Assembly (NCBI RefSeq): GCF_038502225.1
Contig: NC_091323.1
Coordinates: 27,190,990-27,254,989 of the forward strand
DNA from: Cherax quadricarinatus
Taxonomy: Eukaryota > Arthropoda > Malacostraca > Decapoda > Parastacidae
Direction of reading: 5' to 3'
DNA length: 64,000 nt
The translations under genes and the position numbers were made by a program. A model generated the notes under the pieces. It was not told the origin of the DNA. It made no database searches and saw nothing but the letters and a program-made list of their open reading frames with translations. Of the stretch, positions 1 through 11,674 are shown in pieces; the first letter of the stretch is position 1; each line of letters opens with the position of its first letter.

Positions 1-590
1 ATTAGTCAGAGAGCAGAAGAAGGGTTGTTGAGGTGGTTTGGTCATTTAGAGAGAATGGATCAAAGTAGAATGACATGGAAAGCATATAAATCTATAGGGG
101 AAGGAAGGTGGGGTAGGGGTCGTCCTCGAAAGGGTTGGAGAGAGGGGGTAAAGGAGGTTTTGTGGGCAAGGGGCTTGGACTTCCAGCAAGCGTGCACAAG
201 CGTGTTAGATAGGAGTGAATGGAGACGAATGGTACTTGGGACCTGACGATCTGTTGGAGTGTGAGCAGGGTAATATTTAGTGAAGGAATTCAGGGAAACC
301 GGTTATTTTCATATAGTCAGACTTGAGTCCTGGAAATGGGAAGTACAATGCCTGCACTTTAAAGGAGGGGTTTGGGATATTGGCAGTTTGGAGGGATATG
401 TTGTGTATCTTTATATGTGTATGCTTCTAAACTGTTGTATTCTGAGCACCTCTGCAAAAACAGTGATAATGTGTGAGTGTGGTGAAAGTGTTGAATGATG
501 ATGAAAGTATTTTCTTTTTGGGGATTTTCTTTCTTTTTTTGGGTCACCCTGCCTCGGTGGGAGACGGCTGACTTGTTAAAAAAAAAAAAA
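1..590 (+). mobile_element. RTE-like LINE copy A, 3' end (cut by window start)
   Basis: Positions 1-246 encode the last ~80 residues of the element's ORF (LRWFGHLERMDQSRMTWKAY then GRGRPRKGW) and stop at TGA 244-246. Positions 247-577 are the family-specific 3' tail, ending gggtcaccctgcctcggtgg then a poly(A) of 13 (578-590). It is almost identical to 5255-5849 and 42870-43453. It is inserted in a piggyBac-like element that resumes at 591. Confidence 0.9.
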
Positions 591-1320
591 TATTCCTTTT
601 ATCAATTGAGTGCAGGAATCTGCCCATTTACCTATTTCAGCTACCTAATAAAGTAATTGGGAATTGGGTATTTAGCCATTTTTACACAATTCAGAAAATT
701 GCCAATATAAAACCAGGATCCAGAATAAACAATGTAGACATTCCTGGCACTAAAAAATATTTCCTCTCTTTATTAGTTACATTCCCAGGCCTTTCCTATA
801 TTACGCTTGCTTTCCATTTTGAATTTTTATTCACGCAAAAAATAAATGTCAGTGCATTCCTGAACGTGTATTAGACCGACTAGTTGGACGCGTATTGGAC
901 AAGTGATTTAATTTGTATACTCTGGAATGTTGGAAAAAATCAAACTTTTCCACTACTTTGAGCTCAGTTTCAAGCTATTTCAATCCTGAAACCAGTGAAA
1001 ATAATCTCTTTTTCTATAATATATCTTTCATTCTGTCAAATGAGACCAAGAAACTGAAAATACAACCGTAAAAAAACATTCGAAAATGCACCGCAAAGTT
1101 GTGTTTTAAACCAAAAATACGGTCTCAGTTTTTTTCTCGTTATACATTGCGTGCTGCAGATTTTTTTTATATGGTACGCACTTACCACAGACCCATTCTC
1201 TTACATCTAGGCACATATTTGCCACTCATAGCTTATTTGAGTGAACTGAGCTCGGGCTTAGCACTATGGTATGGACAGTGACCTCAAGCCTGTAGTACTA
1301 TGGCATCAACGGTGAAGTGG
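591..1320 (+). mobile_element. PiggyBac-like non-autonomous element, right part
   Basis: Matches the full-length element 28425-29472 along its length (shared blocks: gtgcaggaatctgcccattt, ttgaatttttattcac, tctgtcaaatgagaccaaga). It ends at a TTAA (1321-1324). The left part was displaced by RTE copy A and lies outside the window. No coding capacity is seen. Confidence 0.7.
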
Positions 1321-1379
1321 TTAAAACAGACTCGGGGGGTGTAGGTAAGCCTTATCCATCCTTTGGAAAATCAGCAGTT

Positions 1380-1690
1380 CTGATGTTTTCACTACTTTCA
1401 GCCCAAAGTATATCTGCTTTCAGTTCAGAAACCAACCACAATCATCTGTATTTCAGTAGTATATCTTCCATTCTGTCAAATGATACCAAGAAAGAGACAA
1501 AATCACATAAACCATCATAGAAAATGCCTCAAAAATCATTATTTTTAACCAAATACAAGGTCAGCGTTTTATTTTCTCATGCACAGTGTGGAGCAAGATT
1601 TTTTTCATACTGTGCACTTACTGTACAGATTCAGTCTCTTATATATAGGCCAAAATTTTCGGCACAGCATTTCTGAGGGATCTTTACTCT
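1380..1690 (+). repeat. Second, degenerate fragment of the same piggyBac-like family
   Basis: Repeats the distal half of the preceding element with many substitutions (cattctgtcaaatgatacca, aagattttttt, tgtgcacttac). It lies in tandem with the better copy, so it is either an older insertion or an ancient duplication. Confidence 0.5.
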
Positions 1691-2941
1691 AAATTTAGAT
1701 CTATGCGAGAGACCCTGGCATCAGTAACATAGACCTACATGATTGCTATTGAAAGGGCTAATTTAAGGTTACATGGATGCAATTTAGTGGTACGTACTTG
1801 CATGGGACCTCAGTGAATTAAATCTCTGGGAATTTGATTGTATGGAAAATTTATTTTCCAGTAAGGCTAAAAAGCCAGACATTCCCATATAGCTTGCTAG
1901 CTTAGCACCAGAGCAAAGCTCAGTGGAATGAATGTTAACACCAGCAGCACACTGCTTCTTCAGCCCTTTTATTTTGGATAATTTCCATGCACTTCCTACA
2001 AAGAACTACGAACCTTTTTTAGACTGTCCTCTACGCTGTGCTTCATAGCATATGCTGCAAGTTTGTTGCTGCTTCTACAGTGTCAGACACTATTTGTTTT
2101 GCTCCACCATGCTTACATACTTGGGCCATTGAGATAAGAGACTCCACCTTCCTTGTTAAAGTTTTTGCTTAATACTCAAATTTACACACTTCTTGGCAAC
2201 ATTGTTAGGAACATTGTACAGGATACTTTAATAAAGCAATGATGAACACTATAAATCCATGGGAAAACTGGAGACCATATAATGTTAGTTTGCAAGCATG
2301 TGCACAGACAGTAACAGACTGACTCAAACTTTAACTATCTCTGCTGAATAGGAACAATGAAAATGGACAGGTTCTGGATGCATCCTGGACCAGACAAACC
2401 TGTAGTGAGGCAGACTTGGTTTGTTTCATTGATGGTGCAACTGAACTGGATAGCCATGCAGTGCAGCAGACTTGGCCTGCGGCAGACTGTCCGAGCTTTT
2501 GCCAATCCAGATTTTTTTGTATTTTATCTGAAATCCATTGCATGGGATATTTTAGAGGTTCTACTGTACTTTTATAGGGCTACAACCAGCAGAAGGAAAG
2601 TTATGGCAGTTTGAAAAGTATATCAGCAGATTAGCTCAAAATGACCTTGGTCATAATTCTTGACCCATTGGGCAGATTTTGCTAAAAAATTTTCAAGTAT
2701 TTTTTTTCTGCCAAAAACTACTCAAACCAGGTTTAAGCAAAATTGAAAAAGTTTTGTTTGTTGGTTGACCTGTCCTGGAATTACCTCTTTTGGTATCAAT
2801 ACTTCCCAATTTTTATAATACTGCACTTCAGCTTGGCATTCCTTTTAAGCATGATTGGAAACAATATTTTAATATAGATGTGATGCTAGTTTTGTAAGGC
2901 AATAAGTGTAGAGTATTTAGCTTAATGGATTTGTATTGCAG
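1691..2941 (+). other. Intron sequence with little recognisable content
   Basis: No exon or RNA gene is seen. Sequence ending gaggttctactg|TA at 2566 looks like the right terminus of a pogo-type MITE, but I could not find the matching left end. Confidence 0.4.
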
Positions 2942-3075
2942 ATCCATCACCAAGACCGAGTTATCAGGGTGGTGGTGTAAACATTGCCAGTTATCCAGCA
3001 ACTCCATCACCTCACAAAATATCAGATGCTTCATCTGGATCTCCATCTACTCCTGAAACTTGCTCCGAAGTCAGT
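2942..3075 (+). CDS. Pak: Pak exon a: Ser/Pro-rich linker
   Basis: Acceptor ttgtattgcag ends at 2941; donor gtaag starts at 3076. The exon enters in phase 1 (its first two bases complete a codon begun upstream) and leaves in phase 0. It encodes window residues 1-45, rich in Ser, Pro and Thr (PSPRPSYQGGG, ATPSPHKIS, SPSTPETC). This is the poorly conserved linker between the CRIB region and the PIX-binding site in group I PAKs. Frame and splice sites fit the next exon exactly. The sequence itself is not diagnostic, so the assignment depends on that continuity. A degenerate RTE tail begins 67 bp downstream. Confidence 0.85.
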
Positions 3076-3140
3076 GTAAGTTTATGTTGTTTTCTTCTTT
3101 CTAGCGAATAATTTTATTATAAATATTGAATGGATTCTTT

Positions 3141-3142
<2 letters not shown>

Positions 3143-3174
<32 letters not shown>

Positions 3175-3558
3175 ATATTGGATGTCTCCCACCAAGGCAG
3201 AGTGACCTAAAAAGTTAACACATTCATCATCATTCATTCAATAGCTGTCTTGCCAGAAGTGTTCAAACATTACAATACAAATGACCCTCTAAGCAGCAAT
3301 ATCCCCCAGCCTACCTTCAGAATGCAGGCACTATAATTCTGCCTCTAGGACTAAGTTCAGCTAATTGATTTCCATGAATCCCTTCATGAATGTTATTTTG
3401 CTCACTCTGATCTAACAGGTTCATACATGCCTGCTGGATGCATAAATCTGTACCACAGAACCTTCAGCCTCCTCCCTCCAACCTCTCCTGGGATAACTCC
3501 TTCACCTCCTCCCTGGATTTACGCACTTTTTGTCTTTCTACAAGTTCCATTCTTTCTA
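3143..3558 (-). mobile_element. RTE-like LINE relic, 3' tail and C-terminal coding edge
   Basis: Starts with a 29-nt poly(T), then the reverse complement of the RTE tail (gatgtctcccaccaaggcag, tcatgaatcccttcatgaat-like blocks), continuing into the C-terminal coding region. It is far more diverged than copies A-C. It meets the 5' end of RTE copy B head to head at ~3558. Confidence 0.75.
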
Positions 3559-5849
3559 AATGAAGTAAAGGGTGTGATAAAAGAGAAAAAGGTAGCTTAT
3601 GAGAGGTTTTTACAAAGCAGAAGTGTTATAAGAAGAGCAGAGTATATGGAGAGTAAAAGAAAGGTGAAGAGAGTGGTGAGAGTGTGCAAAAGGAGAGCAG
3701 ATGAAAGAGTGAGAGAGGCACTGTCAAGAAATTTTAATGAAAATAAGAAAAAATTTTGGAGTGAGTTAAACAAGTTAAGAAAGCCTAGGGAAAGTATGGA
3801 TTTGTCCGTTAAAAACAGAGTAGGGGAGTTAGTAGATGGGGAGAGGGAGGTATTAGGTAGATGGCGAGAATATTTTGAGGAACTTTTAAATGTTGAGGAA
3901 GAAAGGGAGACGGTAATTTCATGCACTGGCCAGGGAGGTATACCATCTTTTAGGAGTGAAGAAGAGCAGAATGTAAGTGTGGTGGAGGTACGTGAGGCAT
4001 TACGTAAAATGAAAGGGGGTAAAGCAGCTGGAACTGATGGGATCATGACAAATGTTAAAAGCAGGGGGGGATATAGTGTTGGAGTGGTTGGTACTTTTGT
4101 TTAATAAATGTATGAAAGAGGGGAAGGTACCTAGGGATTGGCGGAGAGCATGTATAGTCCCTTTATATAAAGGGAAAGGGGACAAAAGAGATTGTAAAAA
4201 TTATAGAGGAATAAGTTTACTGAGTATACCAGGAAAAGTATACGGTAGAGTTATAATTGAAAGAATTAGAGGTAAGACAGAATGTAGAATTGTGGATGAG
4301 CAAGGAGGCTTCAGAGTGGGTAGAGGATGTGTAGATCAAGTGTTTACATTGAAGCGTGTATGTGAACAGTATGTAGATAAAGGTAGGGAAGTTTTTATTG
4401 CATTTATGGATTTAGAAAAGGCATACGATAGAGTGGATAGAGGAGCAATGTGGCAGATGTTGCAAGTATATGGAATAGGTGGTAAGTTACTAAATGCTGT
4501 AAAGAGCTTTGATGAGGATAATGAGGCTCAGGTTAGGGTGTGTAGAAGAGAGGGAGAATACTTCCCGGTAAAAGTAGGTCTTAGACAGGGATGTGTAATG
4601 TCACCATGGTTGTTTAATATATTTATAGATGGGGTTGTAAAAGAAGTAAATGCTAGGGTGTTCGGGAGAGGGGTGGGATTAAATTATGGGGAATCAAATT
4701 CAAAATGGGAATTGACACAGTTACTTTTTGCTGATGATACTGTGCTTATGGGAGATTCTAAAGAAAAATTGCAAAGGTTAGTGGATGAGTTTGAGAATGT
4801 GTGTAAAGGTAGAAAGTTGAAAGTGAACATAGAAAAGAGTAAGGTGATGAAGGTATCAAATGATTTAGATAAAGAAAAATTGGATATCAAATTGGGGAGG
4901 AGGAGTATGGAAGAAGTGAATGTTTTCAGATACTTGGGAGTTGACGTGTCGGCGGATGGATTTATGAAGGATGAGGTTAATCATAGAATTGACGAGGGAA
5001 AAAAGGTGAGTGGTGCGTTGAGGTATATGTGGAGTCAAAAAACGTTATCTATGGAGGCAAAGAAGGGAATGTATGAAAGTATAGTAGTACCAACACTCTT
5101 ATATGGATGTGAAGCTTGGGTGGTAAATGCAGCAGCGAGGAGACGGTTGGAGGCAGTGGAGATGTCCTATCTAAGGGCAATGTGTGGTGTAAATATTATG
5201 CAGAAAATTCGGAGTGTGGAAATTAGGAGAAGGTGTGGAGTTAATAAAAGCATTAGTCAGAGGGCAGAAGAGGGGTTGTTGAGGTGGTTTGGTCATTTAG
5301 AGAGAATGGATCAAAGTAGAATGACATGGAAAGCATATAAATCTATAGGGGAAGGAAAGTGGGGTAGGGGTCGTCCTCGAAAGGGTTGGAAAGAGGGGGT
5401 AAAGGAGGTTTTGTGGGCGAGGGGCTTGGACTTCCAGCAAGCGTGCATGAGCGTGTTAGATAGGAGTGAATGGAGACGAATGATACTTGGGACCTGACGA
5501 TCTGTTGGAGTGTGAGCAGGGTAATATTTAGTGAAGGGATTCAGGGAAACCGGTTATTTTCATATAGTCGGACTTGAGTCCTGGAAATGGGAAGTACAAT
5601 GCCTGCACTTTAAAGGAGGGGTTTGGGATATTGGCAGTTTGGAGGGATATGTTGTGTATCTTTATACGTATATGCTTCTAAACTGTTGTATTCTGAGCAC
5701 CTCTGCAAAAGCAGTGATAATGTGTTAGTGTGGTGAAAGTGTTGAATGATGATGAAAGTATTTTCTTTTTGGGGATTTTCTTTCTTTTTTGGGTCACCCT
5801 GCCTTGGTGGGAGACGACCGACTTGTTGAAAAAAAAAAAAAAAAAAAAA
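3559..5849 (+). mobile_element. RTE-like LINE copy B, 5'-truncated
   Basis: Begins inside the region just before the RT and runs through the RT, C-terminal block, tail (5498-5828) and a poly(A) of 21 (5829-5849). It is nearly identical to 41186-43453 of copy C. The 5' junction is at the shared sequence atgaagtaaaggg. Confidence 0.92.
3561..5497 (+). pseudogene. RTE-like ORF2 (reverse transcriptase part), one frameshift
   Basis: Reverse transcriptase copying the LINE RNA at the nicked target. RT motifs seen: FMDLEKAYDRVDR (first catalytic Asp, ~4407), LRQGCVMSPWLFNIFID (~4580-4630) and FADDTVLM (catalytic DD, ~4728). After the RT come YGCEAWV, RRRLEAVEMSYLRAMCGV, a RWFGHLERM block and an AT-hook-like GRGRPRKGW. 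The frame is broken once, after 4050: two bases present in copy C (gacagaaatg) are missing (gacaaatg). The upstream half reads from ~3561 to 4050 and the downstream half from 4052 to 5497. The endonuclease is absent because of 5' truncation, so the copy cannot be autonomous. Confidence 0.9.
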
Positions 5850-6209
5850 TTCTGTGGCCCTAATTTTCTGTGTATTTACACAGATTGCTCTTAAACATGA
5901 TATATACACTGCATCTAGCCATCCCCAGTGTTGGTTTTGGGGATCTGACAATATCAAAATTTTTATTGCTGCCTGTACGTTTTCAGTATTTTGTATTTTT
6001 AAAATTTTGATAACTAGGGTTAATGAATAAGAAAATACTTATTGCTCAATTGGTATTAAGTAACCCAGGGAGGTTAAATATTAAATACCAGTGCATTTAC
6101 TTTTGGATGCTGCTTTTCATGATTTGGAAAAGGATCCTGAGGCAGATGCCTCTGACATCCTGCTGTTGAGAATGTTGCCTCCAATTCCTTCATAACATTT
6201 ATCAAACTA
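5850..6209 (+). other. Intron sequence without recognised features
   Basis: AT-rich; no coding, RNA or repeat assignment that I can support. Confidence 0.5.
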
Positions 6210-6983
6210 CAGTGGACCCTCGACATTCGATACTAATCCGTTCCTGAGAGCTATCGAATGTCGAAAATATCGAAAGTCGAATTAATTTCCCCATAAGAAA
6301 TAATGGAAATCAAATTAATCCATGCAAGACACCCAAAAGTATTAAAAAAAAATTTTACCACATGAAATATTAAGTTTCATGCAATAGAATAATTACAATA
6401 ACAATAGATTAATAACAGTAGAATAATTGGCACTTACCTTTTAATGAAGATCTGGTGATGATGGGATGGGAGGAGGGGAGTGTGTGGATGGTGTTAGTGT
6501 TTAGAAGGGGAATCCCCTTCCATTAGGACTTGAACTGGCAGCCTCACTATGCCTTACCACACTGTGTATGCCACTATGATTCTTAAATCTTTCAAACCAA
6601 CCTTTGCTGGCCTTAAATTCACTTACATCACCACTAGTTGCAGGCAATTTCTTTACCAAATCATCATGCACTCCGACACACGCACTCCACTTTCGTACTT
6701 TGCAATTATCTCTTTCTTCATTTCAATTGTCATTAGCACCTTTCTTCTCGAAGGGTTGGCACTAGAAGCTTTCTTGGGGCCCATGGTTACTTATTTTGCA
6801 GAAACAAGCACCAAAAACAGTGATAATATGGATAATATGGAATGTACTGAATGTATCCTTAGATGCGCGCACACTGGCTGGCTTGTAAACACTGGCACAC
6901 ACGGGGCAGTTCAGGCCACACGTGGACACGTCTTGTACGAATCGTATCGAATGTCGATGCCATCAAATGTCGGGGGTCCACTG
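6210..6983 (-). mobile_element. Tigger/pogo-type non-autonomous element
   Basis: Flanked by TA (6208-6209 and 6984-6985). Left end cagtggaccctcgacattcg; right end cgacatttgatggc read in reverse with the same cagtggacccccgacatttg terminus. The interior carries reverse-strand fragments of a CENP-B-type transposase (region encoding SEFKASKGWF-like residues near 6590-6660, and the N-terminal MGPKK region near 6770), with the DDE core deleted. Confidence 0.88.
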
Positions 6984-7688
6984 TAGTCGGGTTCTTCAGT
7001 CCCTGTTACATCTAGACTTTCTAAACTTATGACAACATTTTGGTCCAACTTGGACCATGAACAAGTCATATTAGCAAGTCACACTTGTTAAAGGACTTTC
7101 TACATTAGACCTTTTGTTACTTGATGCTGCTAGCAAACCAGCTGCACACTGTTCTTGAACTGCTGAATTCTCTGAGTTTCTTTCAGTTCACTCTCGGTAT
7201 TATCAAGGTTTGTTTTACATGGCTTCTGCTGCACTGGCATTGAAGAAGTTGTTATATCAAGGGGTCTAGAAATGTACTAAATATTGAATTTCAATTGGTG
7301 GTTCAACCCTCAAGCTTAGTTAACATTTACTCAGAGCTAATAGTGTGCTACCCAGGCCTGAGAATCTTGGATCACCCAAAGCTTTTTTGATGAAATGTTT
7401 CAAATATTGTACTTTAGGTAGTATTTCTGAGACCAGACAGTTTCTCTTTGATGTATAGCTGTTTTGTGAAATATTTTCAAGAATATAACTTGGCAATAAG
7501 TTTCCATTTATTGCCCTCAAATGATGGAAGGTGTGTTGTCTTAGCCAAATGCACTGCATTAAAGAAGTCCTGTTTCATTTTGTTCTTGAAGGGACTAAGT
7601 TTGCCTCTGGCTAGAAGAGTGAGAGTTAGTCACTATTTGCCTATAGTTAGCAGTGATTTTTTTTAGTCTACTCCAGAATACAAACATA
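6984..7688 (+). other. Intron with a fragment of a foldback repeat
   Basis: At ~7030-7090, cattttggtccaacttggac resembles the centre of the foldback repeat at 33368-33499. Nothing else is recognised. Confidence 0.4.
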
Positions 7689-8622
7689 CAGTGGAACCTC
7701 AAATTTCGAACGTATCACTTATCCAACTCTTCGAAAATAGAACCCTTTTTTTGAACCAGCTTTGTCCCTATTAACGAACTCGCCCCTATTTTTGAACTGC
7801 TGGGTACCGGACCTATCTGGCAGCCCACTGTCTGCGTCCCCACGCAGGTGCCGTGAGCCAGTCTGGTTTTGTTGATGCTTGAGTGAACACTAACCTGTGC
7901 TCTCATTCAAACATTTTACGATTATTTCATTATGTTTAGTGCTTGTACGACTGTGAAATAAGCTACAGTGGGCCCAAAAAACTTGCTAGTGGTACCCCTG
8001 TGGTAAAGAAAGTGAGAAATGCTATACATGTGAAGTAGGAAATAATACAGAAGTGAAATGATGTCCAAATGTTTGTGGAGAAGTACCACCCTGAGCAAGC
8101 TGAAACAAGCCATCTTTGCAATAAGTTCAGTGACAGAACCATGTCCCATTTTAGGGAAATCTTAGAGGCACCAGTGGACAGTTATTTTGTGAGACAGGGG
8201 TCCAGTGACTCAAGCTGGTCCTAGTGGCATTAAAAAACAGAAGGGAAGTAACCCCAGAGAGAGTTTTGATACCTGAAGTCCTCATGGAGGGTAATTGTCC
8301 TTCCAAACACTAACCCCAACTCCCTCTCTCCTCCCTATCTTCCAGATGCCATCACCAGTCTTCAATAAAGGTAAGTAAAATGTTATTTTATATATTTATT
8401 TAAATCTATTAATACATAATGGAACACTATATTTGTTGTGTGTATGTAAAACTATAATTAATCTCTATAAAATGTATTTTTGGGGGAATATTTTTGGGTT
8501 TCTGGAACGGATTAATTGTATTCCCATTATTTCTTATCAGAGATATTGCTTCGCTTTTCAGACTTTTCAAATTTAGGACTTACTCCTGGAACGGATTAAG
8601 TTCGATATTTGAGGTTCCACTG
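7689..8622 (+). mobile_element. Tigger/pogo-type element with internal deletion
   Basis: TA at 7687-7688 and 8623-8624; terminal inverted repeat cagtggaacctcaaatttcg against cagtggaacctcaaatatcg. It retains the transposase start (GPKKLASGTPVVKKVRNA from ~7972; the ATG is changed to GTG) and the 3' coding edge (~8060-8290). The DDE domain between is lost. Confidence 0.9.
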
Positions 8623-8764
8623 TATATAATATAACCACTTGAAGTGTATGTAGACAGCATGGCAAACTGTTGTTACTGTCCCTTCAGTTCCTTTGACAAT
8701 ATTGGAACCATTATCCCATGCTATCAGATGAATTTTGGAAGCTGGTACAGGAATGCCTAAGCAT

Positions 8765-9242
8765 ACGTAATAAGGCAAACAGATTACTGGAATTTATATC
8801 AAGAATTGTAAGCAACAGATGTCCAGCAGTTTTATTACAGCTTTATACATAATTGGTAAGGCCTCACCTAGATTATGCAGCTCAGTTCTGGTCTCCATAT
8901 TACAGAATGGATATTAATTCGTTAGAAAACATTCAGCGTAGAATGACTAAATTAATACATAGCATTAGAAATCTTCCGTATGAAGAATGATTGAAGGCCC
9001 TTAAACTACATTCACTTGTAAGACGAAGAATGAGGGGCAAAGCCTTGAGTAGTTTCAAATTTAGGTTGGATAAATTCATGAGCGAGAGGGGTTGGATTTG
9101 AGTGGGTCTTGCACGTGAGTAAATAGAATTATCAAAGCTTGAGTGGATAGCATTTATTTTGTTAGTGGGTTGGATTTGTGAAGGACCTGCCTAGTATGGG
9201 CCAGCAGACCTATTGCAGTGTTCCTCCTTTCTTATGTTCTTA
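8765..9242 (+). mobile_element. CR1/Jockey-type LINE relic (family 1), internally deleted
   Basis: Encodes degenerate pieces of the RT C-terminus (LVRPHLDYAAQFWSPYYRMD, NIQRRMTKLIHSIRNLPYEE) and ends with the family 3' end gggccagcagacctattgca then gtgttcctcctttcttatgt. The full version of this family is at 19092-24568. Several in-frame stops are present. Confidence 0.75.
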
Positions 9243-9339
9243 TAAGTAACTCCTCACAATCATGAGGTAGAGTATTAACATATAATTTTTTATGCATTTG
9301 TAACAATAATAATTTTAAAAATATCAGCTGGTATTGGCA

Positions 9340-9548
9340 ACTTGAGAGAAAGTGCAAAATAAACTCAGTGAAAAACAGTGTTGTTGTGGGCACAATAAGA
9401 GAATGTTGTACCAACATTTGTGGAGTCCAGACTGTTTAACACTACTACAAGATATCAGAAACATTGCCAGAACAAGTGTAGAAGTTTTGAAGAGAAAATT
9501 GAATATGTACCTCTGCCAAGTGTCAGATCAACCAGGCTGTGTTAGATA
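9340..9548 (+). mobile_element. Older CR1/Jockey-type LINE (family 2), left half
   Basis: Degenerate 3' coding end of the LINE found at 11675-14106 and 46284-47763 (gatatcagaaacattgccag, aacaagtgtagaag, ccaggctgtg). It is interrupted at TA 9547-9548 by a Tigger and resumes at 14167. Confidence 0.8.
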
Positions 9549-9814
9549 CAGTAGACCGTTATTTAGCACGGTAGTTACGTTCCTGAAAATGCTGTGTTAG
9601 GTAGAGATCATGTTAAATGAACTGAAGAACTTATGGGAAAAATAGGGTTACATTCCTGGGAGCCCCCAAAAAGCCAAACAAATTTTTTTTAGACCAACAG
9701 ATCTTACAAAAATAAAAGTGAACATGTAATTGTAGTTCATTGTTGTGATATATTACCGCTTATGACTACAAATGCAATAGAAATAATAGTATTTCTTACC
9801 TTAAATTGTGGGTA

Positions 9815-9892
9815 ATGTTGTGTGTGGATGATTGTGTGTAATGGTGTGTGTGGATGATTGTGTGTAATGGTGTGTGTGGATGATTGTGGAGA
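9815..9892 (-). repeat. 26-bp minisatellite at the end of transposase B
   Basis: About 2.8 copies of a 26-bp unit (tggtgtgtgtggatgattgt + gtgtaa). It lies just past the transposase reading frame, inside the element's 3' UTR. Confidence 0.8.
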
Positions 9893-9915
9893 GAGTGGAT
9901 ATGGATGGTGTGGCC

Positions 9916-11530
9916 CTACTGGGCTGAGGTAGATGGTTGTTGGTTGTCAACAGAAGTGGATGGTAGAGGTTCTGGTACTGAAGTCGATGGTTGTATTGGA
10001 GTGTGCATAAATTCTGTAATGGTTCTCTGGGCTGTTTTACCCTGCATTGCATTATACAGCTGATGGTAAGGCATCATCAGCTTGTCTAGACCCCATTTCA
10101 AAGCACTGCTTCTAGGTTTGTCAGGGTCCTCTTCAGTGAAAAAGTCTGCAACTTTACCAATAATATGGAACTGTTCACGTAACTGCTGCAATGTTAACTG
10201 TTTTTCTTCAGATTCTTCTTAATCATCATCTTCTGTTATGTCCCTCCCTTGTACCTGTGCATCGAGCTTTGCTAACATTTCCTCTGGACTCCTGTCTTCA
10301 TCATCATCATCTAAGAGCTCATTCACATCATCTTCATTCATATCTTCAAAACCATCACCTGGTAATCTCCTTGCCAGCTGAACAATTTCCTGAACCTGAC
10401 TCTCAAGCAAAGGGAAACCAGTGAAAGAATTAATCACAGAAGGCCATAACTTTCCCCAGCCTGCATTTAATGTTGATTGGGGCACTTCATTCCATGCACT
10501 TCTAGTATAGCTGATAACATCTGCAATGTTAATTTTATTCCAGAAGCTTGGTACTGCCAAGTTGGAATCAGAGTCCATTGATGCAGCTAGTTTTTTAATA
10601 ACTTTTTTTGTGTAGTTACATTTGAATGACTTAACTCCCCGATCTAGTGGTTGTATTAAAGATGTTGTAGTTGGAGGTAAAAATACAACTTTTACATGTG
10701 GGGTCACATCCAGCAAAGCTTGTGGATGAGTATGGGAATTATCAAGAAAGAAGAGAGCCTTGAATGCAAGGTTCTTGCTGTGCAGGTAAAACTTGACTTT
10801 AGGAATAAAGTGATGCTTAAACCAATCAATAAATATTTCCTCTGTCATCCATGCTGACTGGTTTGACCTCCAAATTACTGGTAAGGTGTTTTTATCTATA
10901 CCTTTCAACGCACGAAGATACTTAGAGCGGTAAATAACCATGGGCTTACACTTGAAATCACCTGATGCATTATCGCAAAGGAGCAAGGTGAAGCGGTCCT
11001 TTGCTGCCTTGAAGCCCGGTGCACTCTTCTCTTGCTGACTGATATAAGTTCATGTTGGCATTTCTTTCCAAAAAACACTTCTTGTCAGCATTAAACACTT
11101 GATGTGGCTCATAGCCACCCTCAGAAATAATTTCCTGCAATTCAGCAGGAAAATTACTTGCTGCTGTATGATCAGCTGAAGCACTTTCACCAGAAAACTT
11201 AATGTTATGTAACTTATTATGCAACTTAAAGGTGTGGAACCAGCCTGTGCTAAACACACACTTTTTCAGGCCTTCCTTTCTTATCACACACTGCATTAAA
11301 CAACTGTAAGGCCTTTTCCCTAATTAAGAGGAAATTAAGTGGTGCACCTTTCTTTGTCTTTTGTTCAATCCACTCAAGCAACAAGTTTTCTGTTTTATTT
11401 ACTTGTTGGGACCCATGTGTCATTCTTTTCATGAGATGACATCTTGGGTTATTCATTACACAAGCTTATATATTCGCCTTGTTCTTTTTAATTGTACAAA
11501 CCGATGCTTCATTAAGGCCATAGTCCCTCA
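9916..11530 (-). pseudogene. Tigger/CENP-B-like transposase (element B)
   Basis: DDE transposase of the pogo/Tigger superfamily (HTH plus CENP-B-type DNA-binding region, then a DDE domain). From the N-terminus: DIVRDYGLNEASVCTIKKN (11470-11530), helix-turn-helix region with LLLEWIEQKTKK (~11370), GWFHTFKLHNKL (~11230), VFNADKKCFLE (the usual first acidic box, ~11070; the expected DET reads DKK here), LFFLDNSHTHP (~10735), PPTTTSLIQPLDRGV (~10660). The frame shifts near 11290 and 10985. One TAA at 10219-10221 splits the acidic C-terminal region, which then stays open in the same frame to 9916. Degenerate but close to complete. Confidence 0.88.
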
Positions 11531-11571
11531 CTATATCCACCACATGTGGATCACGTGTGGTGGATATAGTG
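11529..11571. repeat. Perfect 16-bp inverted repeat (hairpin)
   Basis: Arms CACTATATCCACCACA (11529-11544) and its exact complement (11556-11571), with an 11-nt loop. It lies at the N-terminal edge of transposase B, where the coding sequence gtggatatagtg appears to have been duplicated in inverted orientation. Confidence 0.9.
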
Positions 11572-11674
11572 ACAGGGAGAATGGCAGTAGGCCCCCCCCC
11601 CATTGACTCAATGGTATAACCCACCGCGGGTGACCGGGCGCTCAAAATTTTTTCCCCACCTGCGAATCGTGTTA

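Noticed and set aside
3540..3560. Twin-priming inversion at the 3143-3558/3559-5849 junction
   Set aside because: Both parts have their own 3' tail, so one insertion event cannot explain them; divergence also differs.
3593..4046. Antisense open frames over RTE copies (for example 3597-4046 minus, 36804-37124 plus)
   Set aside because: Ser/Leu/Phe-rich shadows of the purine-rich RTE coding strand; they recur at the equivalent place in every copy.
3427..4104. A 225-codon open frame starting upstream of RTE copy B
   Set aside because: The first ~45 codons lie antisense to an older RTE relic; only the part from ~3561 is RTE coding.
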